Notes: generated from the letters alone by a model not told the origin. A DNA stretch of 64,000 nt from Mesorhizobium loti (GCF_003148495.1 NZ_QGGH01000001.1:516347-580346), one strand, 5' to 3'. Positions 1-8,008 are shown, numbered from the stretch's first letter. Numbers and translations are program-made.

Positions 1-234
1 TACCGAGACGAGATGGCCCTTGCGCACGTACCCAAGCCGATGGAGCAGATTTGCCATCCTGAGCGCCACCGTCGTCTTGCCGGTGCCTGGATTGCCCGTA
101 AAGCTCATATGCAACGTCGGCGTGTGGGTCGACAGGCCCAGGCGGCTGCGCGCGCGCCCGACCAGCAAGAGCGCCGCCGTCTCGCGGATACGCTGCTTGA
201 CCGGCTTGAGACCGGTCAGATCGCGATCAAGCTC
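1..234 (-). pseudogene. cbbX: CbbX-like AAA+ ATPase, N-terminally truncated remnant (runs off window)
   Basis: Read on the minus strand this frame gives [20 protein letters not shown] and then the Walker A segment GNPGTGKTT followed by [20 protein letters not shown]. This is the conserved front of CbbX, the AAA+ red-type Rubisco activase. The usual N-terminal 20-30 residues are missing. The same frame is open back to the TGA at 280-282, which is also the stop of the upstream PaiB-like gene, and there is no ATG, GTG or TTG in between ahead of the homology. I therefore call it a broken gene. The rest lies outside the window, so a frameshifted but partly functional gene cannot be excluded. No other Calvin cycle gene is visible here. 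Confidence 0.6.
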
Positions 235-279
235 CTGCCCTGCCGGGGGAGCCGGCCTCGGAGCTGATGGCTGGGGACT

Positions 280-924
280 TCAACCCTGTTCGGACTTGCG
301 AGCAGCGGCTGCCAGCATCGCCTGACCGACGCCCGTGTCGCCCCGTGCGACGAGCACTTCGCCAGCATTGCGAATATCGCGCGGCTCTTTGGTCTGGCTC
401 AACTTGGCCTTGCCAACCAGATGCGTAATCTCGATCTCCAGTCCCACGATCTCCTTGACCAGCGTGTCAATAAAGTCTCTCGGCGCATCCCCCATCTTCC
501 ATGGGACGGGCTGGATTGACTCATGCCGATGGGTCAGTTTGGCCACGTTCCGACGCACAAAGCGCTCATCGTCGTGAACGGTGATCCGTCCGTGCGCATG
601 TGCGACCAGGTAGTTCCAGGTCGGGACCTGTTTATGGAACTCGTGCTTGCTGGGATACCACTGGGGAGAAATGTAGGCGTCGGCGGCCCGGAACACGACG
701 AGGACCTCATCGCCGCTCGATACGTCCTGCCAGACCGGATTGCTGCGCGCGACGTGACATCGCAGCGTGGCGAATTTTCCTGCCGAGTTGTCGAGCTCGA
801 AGGGGATGTGATTGGCGTCGAGTCCACCTGGTCCATGGGTGATCAGCACACCAAGTGCGGTGTTCTGGATCAGATCAAAAAGAACCTCTCGGCTGGGCTC
901 TTCGTTGTGCAGCGGGACATACAT
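280..924 (-). CDS. PaiB-like FMN-binding negative transcriptional regulator family protein
   Basis: The 214-residue product starts MYVPLHNEEPSREVLFDLI and contains ANHIPFELD, AYISPQWYPSK and KHEFHKQVPTWNY, the signature blocks of the PaiB/FMN_bind_2 family (usual length about 205-215). B. subtilis PaiB is linked to negative control of sporulation and protease genes, but most members are split-barrel flavin-binding proteins of unknown role. The ATG at 924 was chosen because the homology begins there; the frame extends upstream without similarity. It is the last of three minus-strand genes (PLP lyase, DapA-like, PaiB-like) with short gaps, so it is probably co-transcribed. A role in detoxification or regulation of this cluster is inference. 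Confidence 0.85.
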   Translation of the reverse strand: MYVPLHNEEPSREVLFDLIQNTALGVLITHGPGGLDANHIPFELDNSAGKFATLRCHVARSNPVWQDVSSGDEVLVVFRAADAYISPQWYPSKHEFHKQVPTWNYLVAHAHGRITVHDDERFVRRNVAKLTHRHESIQPVPWKMGDAPRDFIDTLVKEIVGLEIEITHLVGKAKLSQTKEPRDIRNAGEVLVARGDTGVGQAMLAAAARKSEQG

Positions 925-958
925 GGTCGGTTCTTTCAATGATCTCGAAGTTCGCGGC

Positions 959-1861
959 TCACGACACGGCAGCTGTTCGCAGACGTGCCAGTGCGTCGGC
1001 GACCTGGTGCTTCGCCGCGATGGGAAGCGGCATGATCGGAAGCGGGGGTGCGGCACGGCAGATGTCGAGGACTTCAGCGAGCGTATAGACCACACGAAGG
1101 CTCGAATACGTCTTGAAGAGTTCCCATAGCGGGACCAGCGTGGCGTCGATGCGACGCGCTTGCGCGTGGTCGCCCTGTTGGGCGGCCCTGACGATCCCCA
1201 TGCAAGGTTCGGGCAAGATGCCGCCCAGCACACTGTACCAGGTGTCGGCGCCGGCAATCATGGCTTGTGTGGCGTTCCAGTCGCCGCTGTAACCGATCGA
1301 GAATCCTTTTGGCACGATTTGCCTCTGATCCTGCAGATGGCCCAGGATCGCATCGCCCCCGTCGGTCGGGTTCTTGATGGCCACGATCCCAGGCACCTGC
1401 GCCAGACGTGCGACGAGCGCGGGTGTAAAGCGAAAATGCGTCGTTCCAGGATTGTCGTAGATGACGATCGGCAGTCCGCTTCTGCGCGCGACCGACGAGA
1501 AATGCTCGAACACCTCGTCATCGGTGAGCGGGGCATAAGAGACGGCTGCGAGCAAGCCTGCGGCCGCGCCGAGGGCCTTTGCGTCTCTTGCGTGTTTTAT
1601 CGCCTCGTCGGTGCGCAATGCGCCGACCCCTACGATGACCGGGATACCTCCGCCAGTCTCGTCCAGCGCCTCGGAAAGGGTCCGGCGTCGCTGCTGTCGC
1701 GACAGATACATGTAAGTGCCGGTGCTGCCAAGAAGCCCGATGGAATCCACCTTTGCTGTGCAAAGCCGTGCAATCAGCTGGCGCAGCGCTGCGGTATCGA
1801 CCCGCCCGTCACTGTCGGTAGGCGTGATCGGGAAGGCGCAAAGGCCGCTCAAGAAGGCCAT
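959..1861 (-). CDS. Dihydrodipicolinate synthase (DapA/NanA) family aldolase
   Basis: This 300-residue TIM-barrel aldolase of the DapA/N-acetylneuraminate lyase superfamily has the expected active-site set: the GSTGTYMYLS substrate loop near residues 45-54, Tyr135 in IYDNPGTT, and the Schiff-base Lys163 in IVAIKNPTDGG. The family cleaves or forms carbon-carbon bonds with pyruvate or related 2-oxo acids. The start at 1861 is supported by a GGGAGC ribosome-binding site; the longer upstream frame is not family-like. It lies between a PLP gamma-lyase gene and a PaiB-like gene in one orientation. That setting points to a catabolic aldolase rather than the biosynthetic DapA, but the substrate cannot be read from sequence. 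Confidence 0.85.
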   Translation of the reverse strand: MAFLSGLCAFPITPTDSDGRVDTAALRQLIARLCTAKVDSIGLLGSTGTYMYLSRQQRRRTLSEALDETGGGIPVIVGVGALRTDEAIKHARDAKALGAAAGLLAAVSYAPLTDDEVFEHFSSVARRSGLPIVIYDNPGTTHFRFTPALVARLAQVPGIVAIKNPTDGGDAILGHLQDQRQIVPKGFSIGYSGDWNATQAMIAGADTWYSVLGGILPEPCMGIVRAAQQGDHAQARRIDATLVPLWELFKTYSSLRVVYTLAEVLDICRAAPPLPIMPLPIAAKHQVADALARLRTAAVS

Positions 1862-1901
1862 GTTCAAGCTCCCATCGTCTGATTGGTTGCGGCGCTCGGC
1901 A

Positions 1902-3137
1902 TCAGACCGCGTCCAGCCCCTGCCGCAGATCCGCAATCAGGTCGGCGGCGTCTTCGAGCCCCACCGACAGGCGCATCAGGTCTTCGCCGACACCATCGGC
2001 CAGATGCGCATCCTTGCGGATTGCCTTGCGCGCGCGGGCCAGGCTCGCAGGATGATAGATGAGGCTGTCGGCGTCGCCGAGGCTGACTGCACGAGTGATC
2101 AGCTTGAGCCGGTTCATCATCTGGCGAGCGCCCTCATAGCCTGCGCGCAGGCCGAAAGCCATTATGCCCGAGCCCTGCGACATCTGTCTGCGCGCGATCA
2201 CCTGATCGGGATGAGAGTCGAGAAATGGATAGCTTACCCAGGCCACGGCCGGATGCGCTTCGAGTGCCTGCGCGACCGCAAGGGCGGAGGCGCTGTGACG
2301 GTCCATACGCAGGGTGAGCGTTTTCAGCCCGCGCAAGATCAGGAACGCTGACATCGGCGAGAGCGCTGCACCGGTAATATAGCGCAAGCCCGTTTCGTGC
2401 AGGGTGTGAAGTGTTTTCGCATCACCGAGGATCGCCCCGCCCAGAGCATCGCCGTGGCCATTGATATACTTGGTCAGCGAGTGGATCACGATGTCGGCCC
2501 CGTGTTCCAAAGGACGCTGTAGCGCGGGCGAGGCAAAGGTGCTGTCGACCGCGACCTTCACGCCGCGCGCATGGGCGTGTTCGGCAATGGCCGCAATGTC
2601 GAGGATGCGGCTCAGCGGGTTGACCGGCGTCTCGAAGAAGACAAGCCTGGTCCTGTCAGTTATGGCGCCTTTGAGATTGCTTGGTACGGATAGATCGACC
2701 GCAACGACCTTGATGCCAAACCGCGGCACCGCCTGTTCGACCATGGCGAGCGTGTTGGCATAAAGCGTCTTGTGGACGATGAGTTCGTCGCCTTGCGACA
2801 GCAGCGACAGGATCAGCGTGCCGAAAGCCGCCATCCCCGAAGCAACGACCAGCCCGGCTTCGGCTCCTTCGAGATTGGCGAGCCGTTTTTCGAGGATTTC
2901 GGTCGTCGGGTTGTATTCGCGTGCGTAAAGCCTTCCGCCAAGCGCTGCCGCGGCCTCGTTTGCTTCCACACTTTCGAACCCATAGGTCGAGGTCAGAAAC
3001 ACCGGCGGCTGAACGGCATTGGAAAAGCCCGCCGGATCATAGCCATGGTGGATGGCCCGGGTGGCGAATGCGAAATCGGCATCGTGAGGGGACGGCGTCG
3101 GTGCCCCGGTTTCGGATTGGTCTGTGGTGCGGGGCAT
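1902..3137 (-). CDS. Cys/Met metabolism PLP-dependent enzyme (methionine gamma-lyase/cystathionine gamma-synthase type)
   Basis: The product has 411 residues. It belongs to fold-type I PLP enzymes of the Cys/Met metabolism family, with Asp198 in VAVDSTFASP, the PLP lysine Lys223 in HSLTKYINGHGD, and the YNPTTEILEKRLANLEGAEA region. It resembles methionine gamma-lyases and O-acylhomoserine sulfhydrylases, which act on C-S bonds of sulfur amino acids. It heads a minus-strand operon with a DapA-like aldolase and a PaiB-like protein. It is divergent from a MocR regulator 73 bases away, which probably controls it. A distant paralogue (6644-7855) lies nearby and shares the SLTKYINGHGD block. Exact substrate is uncertain. 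Confidence 0.88.
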   Translation of the reverse strand: MPRTTDQSETGAPTPSPHDADFAFATRAIHHGYDPAGFSNAVQPPVFLTSTYGFESVEANEAAAALGGRLYAREYNPTTEILEKRLANLEGAEAGLVVASGMAAFGTLILSLLSQGDELIVHKTLYANTLAMVEQAVPRFGIKVVAVDLSVPSNLKGAITDRTRLVFFETPVNPLSRILDIAAIAEHAHARGVKVAVDSTFASPALQRPLEHGADIVIHSLTKYINGHGDALGGAILGDAKTLHTLHETGLRYITGAALSPMSAFLILRGLKTLTLRMDRHSASALAVAQALEAHPAVAWVSYPFLDSHPDQVIARRQMSQGSGIMAFGLRAGYEGARQMMNRLKLITRAVSLGDADSLIYHPASLARARKAIRKDAHLADGVGEDLMRLSVGLEDAADLIADLRQGLDAV

Positions 3138-3180
3138 CGATGTTTTGAAATCCTTTTGGTTCTTAAGAAGATTGCCGGCA

Positions 3181-3206
3181 AACTGGCTTGGATGTAACGT
3201 CCAGTT
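3181..3206. promoter_or_regulatory. Spaced inverted repeat between PLP lyase and MocR gene; candidate MocR operator
   Basis: The arms AACTGG (3181-3186) and CCAGTT (3201-3206) are perfect inverted copies 20 bases apart, about two helical turns. They sit in the 73-base divergent promoter region directly upstream of the regulator's ATG at 3211. MocR proteins commonly autoregulate and control the divergent gene. This assignment rests on position and symmetry only. Confidence 0.35.
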
Positions 3207-3210
3207 GGCG

Positions 3211-4749
3211 ATGAAACAAATGGTCCAGTCTTCCAGTGCCGTGTCGACGGGTCACGCGCCGGGTCTGGGCGCGCGCCAGATCTACGAAGCGCTTCGCGAG
3301 CAGATCTTGAGCGGTGTCTATGAAACCGGCAGTCAGCTGCCGTCGTCTCGCGGCCTCGCAAATGACCTCGGCGTTTCGCGAACGACCGTCACCGTCGCCT
3401 ACGAGCAGCTGGCCGCGGAAGGCTTCATTGAGGTCAACCAAGGCGCACGGCCTCGCGTTGCTGCTTCCCTGGTTCCTCGCGAGGCCAGCAGCGCGGCCCC
3501 AAAACGGACTGGCCCGGTCCATCTTTCCAGCTACGGCGAGCGACTGCGTGGCAGCCCGCCATGGCCCGATTATCTGCCCAACCGGTTGAAGGTCGATTTC
3601 CGTTATGGCGACCTTGCGCCATCTGATTTCCCGGCGCTGACTTGGAAGCGCGCAATGAACGCGGCAATGTCACAACGGCCAGGAAGGCTGGCCTATGACG
3701 ATCCACGCGGGTCGCCTCGCTTGCGCCAGGCTCTGCAGGGATATTTGTGGCGGGCTCGAACGCTAAGCTGCGAGGTCGAGCAGATCCTCGTCGTAAGCGG
3801 ATCGCAGCAGGGTCTCGATATGTGCGCCCGCTTGCTGCTTGATCCTTCAGACAACTTCGTCATCGAGGACCCGTGCTACAGAATGGCGCGCCAGGTGTTT
3901 GCCAGCACAGGGGCGACACCTGTCTCTGTCGCCGTCGATAGCGACGGCATGAAGACGGAGCTTCTTGAAGGGATCACGGCGCGGCTGGCCTATGTGACAC
4001 CGTCGCATCAGTTCCCACTGGGCGGTGTGTTGCCGATCTCGCGGCGGTATCAGCTCCTCGAATGGTCCCGGCGCAGCGACGCCTACGTGATCGAAGACGA
4101 CTACGATGGCGAGTACCGCTACGACATTCGTCCGGTTCCCCCTCTGCACAAGCTGGAAGACCGGAGTTCCGTCATCTATCTCGGCACGATCTCCAAGACG
4201 CTGTCGCCGATGCTTCGCATCGGCTACCTCGTGGTTCCGCCGGAATTGCAAGGCGTCTTTGCGACGGCCAAGCAGCTTCTTGACAGGCATTGCCCGGTTG
4301 CGGAGCAGGAGGCGCTGGCCTCGCTCATTGAGAGCGGCGGATATGAAAGCCACGTGCGCCGTGTCCGCCGTCTCAACGGCGAGCGAAGAGGAACCTTGCT
4401 TGCCGCCCTTCGGCGCGCCTTCGCCGACCGCATCGTGATCGAGGGTGCCGACGCCGGGCTGCATGTCGTCGTCTGGTTCAAGGATCTCACTCGGTCATTG
4501 GAAGACGTTTTTGTTGACGAGGCGCGACGGGCCGGCGTGGGCGTCCATCCGATATCGCCGCTCTATGCTCACGAAACCGACGAACGCCGCTGCGACCGTA
4601 TCGGACTGGTGATGGGCTATTCCGCCTTGACCATCCGGCAGATCGAGAACGGTGTCCGGCTGCTCGCCGGCGTTGTCCAACGGGTAAGCAAGGGCTTGCC
4701 CGCTCAGTTGAGCAACAAGCTCGGCAGGGATGACAGCGACAGCGCCTGA
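3211..4749 (+). CDS. MocR/PdxR-family transcriptional regulator (GntR HTH plus aminotransferase domain)
   Basis: The 512-residue chimera has an N-terminal GntR winged helix (about residues 20-85, with SSRGLANDLGVSRTTV) and a class I aminotransferase-like domain. The latter includes YVTPSHQFPLG, the EDDYDGEYRYD block (about 295-305) and the PLP-binding Lys329 in GTISKTLSPMLRIGY. MocR regulators sense PLP or an amino compound through this domain. The start at 3211 removes 29 unrelated upstream codons that overlap the divergent gene. It lies between two opposite operons: the PLP lyase/DapA-like/PaiB-like set to its left and the MOSC/reductase pair downstream. It is the likely regulator of both. 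The effector is unknown. Confidence 0.88.
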   Translation: MKQMVQSSSAVSTGHAPGLGARQIYEALREQILSGVYETGSQLPSSRGLANDLGVSRTTVTVAYEQLAAEGFIEVNQGARPRVAASLVPREASSAAPKRTGPVHLSSYGERLRGSPPWPDYLPNRLKVDFRYGDLAPSDFPALTWKRAMNAAMSQRPGRLAYDDPRGSPRLRQALQGYLWRARTLSCEVEQILVVSGSQQGLDMCARLLLDPSDNFVIEDPCYRMARQVFASTGATPVSVAVDSDGMKTELLEGITARLAYVTPSHQFPLGGVLPISRRYQLLEWSRRSDAYVIEDDYDGEYRYDIRPVPPLHKLEDRSSVIYLGTISKTLSPMLRIGYLVVPPELQGVFATAKQLLDRHCPVAEQEALASLIESGGYESHVRRVRRLNGERRGTLLAALRRAFADRIVIEGADAGLHVVVWFKDLTRSLEDVFVDEARRAGVGVHPISPLYAHETDERRCDRIGLVMGYSALTIRQIENGVRLLAGVVQRVSKGLPAQLSNKLGRDDSDSA

Positions 4750-4885
4750 CCGGCGCTGCCGCCGAACCCAACACGGTATCGTCCACTGGATTAGCAAGAC
4801 TCGGCAAAACTGGCTCTGTCTGTCGGGCCAGTGTCCGGGCACAGCGTGATGCCGGCAACGCTATCCCTGGAGCGTGGAAGCAAAC

Positions 4886-4969
4886 ATGGCAAACGCACAT
4901 CTCGATCAGATCCTCGCATCCGGCCGGAAGCTGGGCGCCGCGATGGCGGTCTTGGAGGGCGAAGCATGA
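4886..4969 (+). CDS. 27-residue small ORF translationally coupled to the MOSC gene
   Basis: The frame encodes MANAHLDQILASGRKLGAAM and seven further residues ending GEA. Its stop overlaps the start of the MOSC gene in an ATGA tetranucleotide. A purine-rich GGAGCGTGGAAG stretch precedes the ATG. The arrangement fits a leader peptide or the degraded front of a former first gene of the operon. I recognise no family, and it is too short for coding statistics, so confidence is limited. Confidence 0.4.
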   Translation: MANAHLDQILASGRKLGAAMAVLEGEA

Positions 4970-5457
4970 CGTGGAATGGAACGCTGCTCCACATCCACGT
5001 CGCGCCGGCGGCCTCCTACGAGATGGAGGAATTGACCCAGGCACAGCTTGTTCCTGGTCGCGGCATCGTGGGAGATCGATATTTTCTGGGAACGGGAACT
5101 TACTCCCCGAAATTGGACGTTCGCGAGGTGACGCTGATCGAGGTCGAAGTCCTGGACGCGATCGCCGCAGGTGAGCCAAAGATCCCGGGCTTCAAAGCGA
5201 GGCTCGAGCCGGAAGACCATCGACGAAACTTGACCACCCGGGGCGTGCCGCTCGGCCACCTCGTAGGCAAGCGTTTCCGCGTTGGCGAGACCGTGCTGCG
5301 GGCCGCGCGGATGAACTTCCCCTGCAAGTACATCGAAGAGCTGCTTGGCATTCCCGGCCTCTACGAGGGTCTGTTGAACCGTTCCGGTCTGAATTGTGCA
5401 ATCGAGATCGGCGGCGTGATCCGCCCCGGCGATCCGATCCTTCCAATGTATGAGTGA
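4966..5457 (+). CDS. MOSC domain-containing protein
   Basis: The 163-residue protein is a stand-alone MOSC domain. It contains GRGIVGDRYF, REVTLIEVEVLDAI, HRRNLTTRGVPL, the cysteine segment FPCKYIEEL (the expected molybdenum cofactor contact) and a C-terminal GGVIRPGDPI. MOSC proteins carry sulfurated molybdenum cofactor and reduce N-hydroxylated compounds (YiiM, YcbX, mARC) or transfer sulfur. The ATG at 4966 follows TTGGAGGGCG, a good ribosome-binding site. Seven bases downstream begins an FAD/[2Fe-2S] reductase, an apt electron donor, so the pair probably forms a two-component molybdoenzyme. The substrate is not evident. Confidence 0.85.
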   Translation: MTWNGTLLHIHVAPAASYEMEELTQAQLVPGRGIVGDRYFLGTGTYSPKLDVREVTLIEVEVLDAIAAGEPKIPGFKARLEPEDHRRNLTTRGVPLGHLVGKRFRVGETVLRAARMNFPCKYIEELLGIPGLYEGLLNRSGLNCAIEIGGVIRPGDPILPMYE

Positions 5458-5463
5458 ACCTGC

Positions 5464-6414
5464 ATGGCCGCGCCCCGTATCATCATGAAGTTGACCGTAA
5501 CCGCCATCCGCAAGGAGCCCGGCGACGTCCTCGTCATCGATTTGAAGCACCCGCGCAAACCGTTGCTGCCGCCGTTCGAACCTGGTTCCCATGTGGATGT
5601 CCATTTGGCCGACGGGAAGGTGCGCCAGTATTCGCTTTGCGGCGACCCGGGCGATTTGAGCCGCTACACGATTGCGGTGAAGTTCGAGCAGACAGGCCGC
5701 GGCGGATCGAGCTGGATCCACCAGACTGTTTGCCCTGGATTCACACTGCCGGTCTCCGCTCCGCGCAATCATTTCCCCCTCGGCAAAAGTGGTGGGCCGG
5801 CCCTGCTTTTGGCGGGAGGTATCGGGATCACGCCGATCCTGGCAATGGCGCGGGCGCTGGAGAGGCGGGGCAGACGGTACGAACTGCACTACTTCACGCG
5901 TGCCAGAGCGCTTACGCCGCTCTTGTCGGAAATTCAAAGCGCCCTCGACCCAGCCAATGTGCGGCTGCATTTCGACGATGAGCCCGAAACCCGGCAGGAT
6001 CTTCAAACCTTGCTGTCGACGCGTTCGTCCGACCCACAGCTCTACTATTGCGGGCCACCTGGTTTCAGGGCTGCCGTCGACCGGGCAAGCGCCCACTGGC
6101 CGGCAGGCACGGTGCATTTCGAGGCTTTTCAGCCGCCCGAGCACGATGCTGCACCACCCGAACCTTTCACGATCACACTGCGCGATGGGACATCGGTCCC
6201 CGTCGCAGCCGATACGACCGCGCTCGCAGCACTGCGAGGGGCGGGCGTGCTGCTCATGGCTTCGTGCGAGAACGGCGTTTGCGGAACCTGTGAATGCGGA
6301 ATGCTGGAAGGCCAGCCGATCCACCGCGATGCTGTCCTGACTAGGCAGGCCCGGGACAGCCGGTTTATCCCGTGCGTGTCTCGCGCGAAAGGTGTGCTCA
6401 GGCTCGATCTTTGA
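5464..6414 (+). CDS. FAD/NAD(P)- and [2Fe-2S]-containing oxidoreductase (vanillate demethylase reductase type)
   Basis: The product has 316 residues. An N-terminal ferredoxin-reductase FAD domain (RQYSLCGDPGD, about 54-64) is followed by an NAD(P)-binding domain (LLLAGGIGITPILAMA, about 114-129; YYCGPPGF) and a C-terminal plant-type [2Fe-2S] domain with Cys268, Cys273, Cys276 and Cys304. This order matches phthalate/vanillate oxygenase reductases. It immediately follows the MOSC gene in the same orientation, and no Rieske oxygenase is nearby, so it more likely feeds electrons to the MOSC protein. A start at the eighth codon (MKLTVTAIRK) is equally possible. Confidence 0.87.
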   Translation: MAAPRIIMKLTVTAIRKEPGDVLVIDLKHPRKPLLPPFEPGSHVDVHLADGKVRQYSLCGDPGDLSRYTIAVKFEQTGRGGSSWIHQTVCPGFTLPVSAPRNHFPLGKSGGPALLLAGGIGITPILAMARALERRGRRYELHYFTRARALTPLLSEIQSALDPANVRLHFDDEPETRQDLQTLLSTRSSDPQLYYCGPPGFRAAVDRASAHWPAGTVHFEAFQPPEHDAAPPEPFTITLRDGTSVPVAADTTALAALRGAGVLLMASCENGVCGTCECGMLEGQPIHRDAVLTRQARDSRFIPCVSRAKGVLRLDL

Positions 6415-6417
6415 GTG

Positions 6418-6531
6418 AGCGGCCACATCGATCGGCAGTGCGAACGTTTTGGGATCTCCGTCCGACCTCTTCATAAAATACGCCCAGACGATCTCAAGCA
6501 GGCCGGCGCCGAACAGAATTATCCAGTGCAT
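6418..6531 (-). pseudogene. sugE: Truncated SugE/Gdx-type small multidrug resistance transporter
   Basis: A strong ribosome-binding site (CCAGGAGGATACC) precedes an ATG at 6531 that opens MHWIILFGAGLLEIVWAYFM. This is the first transmembrane helix of SugE/Gdx guanidinium exporters and includes the conserved glutamate. Similarity ends after about 35 residues, where the frame runs into the 3' end of the convergent reductase gene and continues as nonsense. Helices 2-4 of the usual roughly 105-residue protein are missing. It is a 5' fragment with an intact translation start, so a short membrane peptide may still be made. Confidence 0.65.
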
Positions 6532-6588
6532 GGTATCCTCCTGGCGGACTGCTGATCCGCCGCGCGGGGCGCGTTGAAGAGAAGCGAT

Positions 6589-6615
6589 GTGAATTGCCCG
6601 CGAGGGGCAATTCAC
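6589..6615 (-). terminator. Perfect 11-bp hairpin downstream of the second PLP lyase
   Basis: The arms GTGAATTGCCC (6589-6599) and GGGCAATTCAC (6605-6615) pair fully around a five-base loop. The hairpin begins 29 bases after the stop of the minus-strand PLP gene and lies upstream of the sugE remnant. The tail on the minus strand is pyrimidine-rich (ATCGCTTCTCTTC), not a clean T run. A terminator is likely; an attenuator or protein-binding site is possible. Confidence 0.5.
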
Positions 6616-6643
6616 CTGAGACGATCCAGAGCTTCGATGACTC

Positions 6644-7855
6644 TCAGGATGCGCCGAACGTCTCATCAAGCGCGTGTCTGATGTCGGCGATCAGATCCTC
6701 GGTGTCCTCGAGGCCGATCGAAAGACGCAGATGCCCATACTTCTGGAAGCTCGCCGGGTAACGATCGGATCCGCCACGGCCGCTGCCGCCGACATGCACG
6801 ATCAGGGTTTCGTCGTGACCAAGCGAAACGGCGGAAGTGATTACCTTCAGATTGGCAACGAACCGGTTCTGCGTGTCGGGATCGCCTTCGACCGCGAAAG
6901 CCATGACCGCGCCGTAGCCCTTGCCGGCGAACTGGCTTTTCCCCAGCGCGTGCTGGTCATGGTTCTCGAGCCCGGGATAGGTGACGTAGGCGACGCGCTT
7001 GTCTGTCGACAGATAGTGGGCGACGGCCTCGGCCGATGCGTACTGCTGCTTCAGGCGCAGGGGTAGCGTGACCGAGCCGCGCACGATCAGCCAGGCGTTG
7101 AATGGCGATATCGTCCCGCCAAGGTCGACAAGCGCGTCTGCCTTGATGTGATGGACGAGCTCCTTGGAGCCGATCACCACGCCGCCCATCGCGTCGCCAT
7201 GGCCGTTGATGTACTTGGTCAGCGAATGGATAACGAGGTCTGCGCCCAAGGTTAGCGGCCGGAAGAAGGGGGGAGGGGTGAAGGTCGAGTCGACCGACAA
7301 CAGCGTGCCAGCTTGCTTGGCGACCGACACCAGCGTTGCGATATCGGCAACCTTTGTAGTCGGGTTTGCAATCGTTTCGGTGTGGATCAGTTTGGTGTTC
7401 GGCCGCACGGCGGCTCTGACGGCCTCCATGTCGTCCATGTCGACGAAGGTGGCTTCAATCTTGTAGCGCTGCGGCAGGAGTTCGGAAAAGAGCCGCCAAA
7501 CCGCCTCGTAGGTGACGTCGCCGACGATCACATGGTCTCCGCTTTTCAGGAAAGTGAAGAATACGGCATGTAGGGCGGCAACGCCGGTCGCGAAGACGGC
7601 GGCATCCTGGCCGCCTTCCAGCGCGGCAAGCTTGCGCTGCAGGCAGATCTGATTGTGGCCCGAATTGCGCGTGTAGGACGGTGTCTCGGTATCGGACCAG
7701 TCCATCGTGGAAGGGTCTTCAGGAAGGAGATAGGAATTGGCCATGACGATCGGCGTGCGGATCGCTCCGGACGTCTTGTCGATCTCATTGCCGCCATGCA
7801 CCGACAGCGTATTGAAGGAGAGCGTGGACAGTTCGTGTTTGTCTGGTCTCGACAT
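6644..7855 (-). CDS. Cys/Met metabolism PLP-dependent lyase (cystathionine beta/gamma-lyase type)
   Basis: The product has 403 residues from the ATG at 7855, which has an AGAGG six bases upstream; an in-frame ATG at 7888 would add 11 residues without a clear site. Family blocks are the TRNSGHNQICLQRKLAALEG region, SVDSTFTPPP, and the PLP lysine in HSLTKYINGHGDAMGG (Lys214 in this numbering). It resembles MetC-like cystathionine lyases acting on C-S bonds. It is the second such enzyme in five kilobases. It is followed by a hairpin and a broken transporter gene and preceded by an amino-acid ABC permease remnant, which suggests that part of an uptake and catabolism cluster has been lost. Confidence 0.87.
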   Translation of the reverse strand: MSRPDKHELSTLSFNTLSVHGGNEIDKTSGAIRTPIVMANSYLLPEDPSTMDWSDTETPSYTRNSGHNQICLQRKLAALEGGQDAAVFATGVAALHAVFFTFLKSGDHVIVGDVTYEAVWRLFSELLPQRYKIEATFVDMDDMEAVRAAVRPNTKLIHTETIANPTTKVADIATLVSVAKQAGTLLSVDSTFTPPPFFRPLTLGADLVIHSLTKYINGHGDAMGGVVIGSKELVHHIKADALVDLGGTISPFNAWLIVRGSVTLPLRLKQQYASAEAVAHYLSTDKRVAYVTYPGLENHDQHALGKSQFAGKGYGAVMAFAVEGDPDTQNRFVANLKVITSAVSLGHDETLIVHVGGSGRGGSDRYPASFQKYGHLRLSIGLEDTEDLIADIRHALDETFGAS

Positions 7856-7894
7856 TGTTGGCCTCTGCTTTTTGGGTTGATTGCTCAAGTGCGG

Positions 7895-8008
7895 CTAACG
7901 TCGAACCGGCACCGCGTTTTCCAGCTTCTGGAAGACCTGCGTGATGACAAAGGTCAGGCCGATGTAAAACACCGTTACCAGGAGGAGGGGCTCGTAGACC
8001 GGGAGCAT
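7895..8008 (-). pseudogene. C-terminal fragment of a polar amino-acid ABC transporter permease
   Basis: The 37 residues (MLPVYEPLLLVTVFYIGLTF then VITQVFQKLENAVPVRR) match the last transmembrane helix and tail of His/Glu/Gln-type ABC permeases. Nothing upstream in any frame continues the domain. The fragment lies 39 bases upstream of the PLP lyase start in the same orientation, consistent with a former transporter operon whose 5' part was deleted. From about 8010 to 8116 I see nothing else identifiable. Confidence 0.5.

Noticed and set aside
6532..6643. Possible guanidine riboswitch upstream of the sugE remnant
   Set aside because: sugE/gdx genes are often under guanidine riboswitches, but the only strong hairpin (6589-6615) has a GCGAG loop, without the ACGR loops of the guanidine-II class or a recognisable ykkC core. 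It is better explained as a terminator of the upstream gene.
4906..6669. 587-codon minus-strand frame covering the MOSC and reductase genes
   Set aside because: Only its first 35 or so residues after the internal ATG at 6531 resemble a protein (SugE). The rest is the shadow of two well-supported plus-strand genes.
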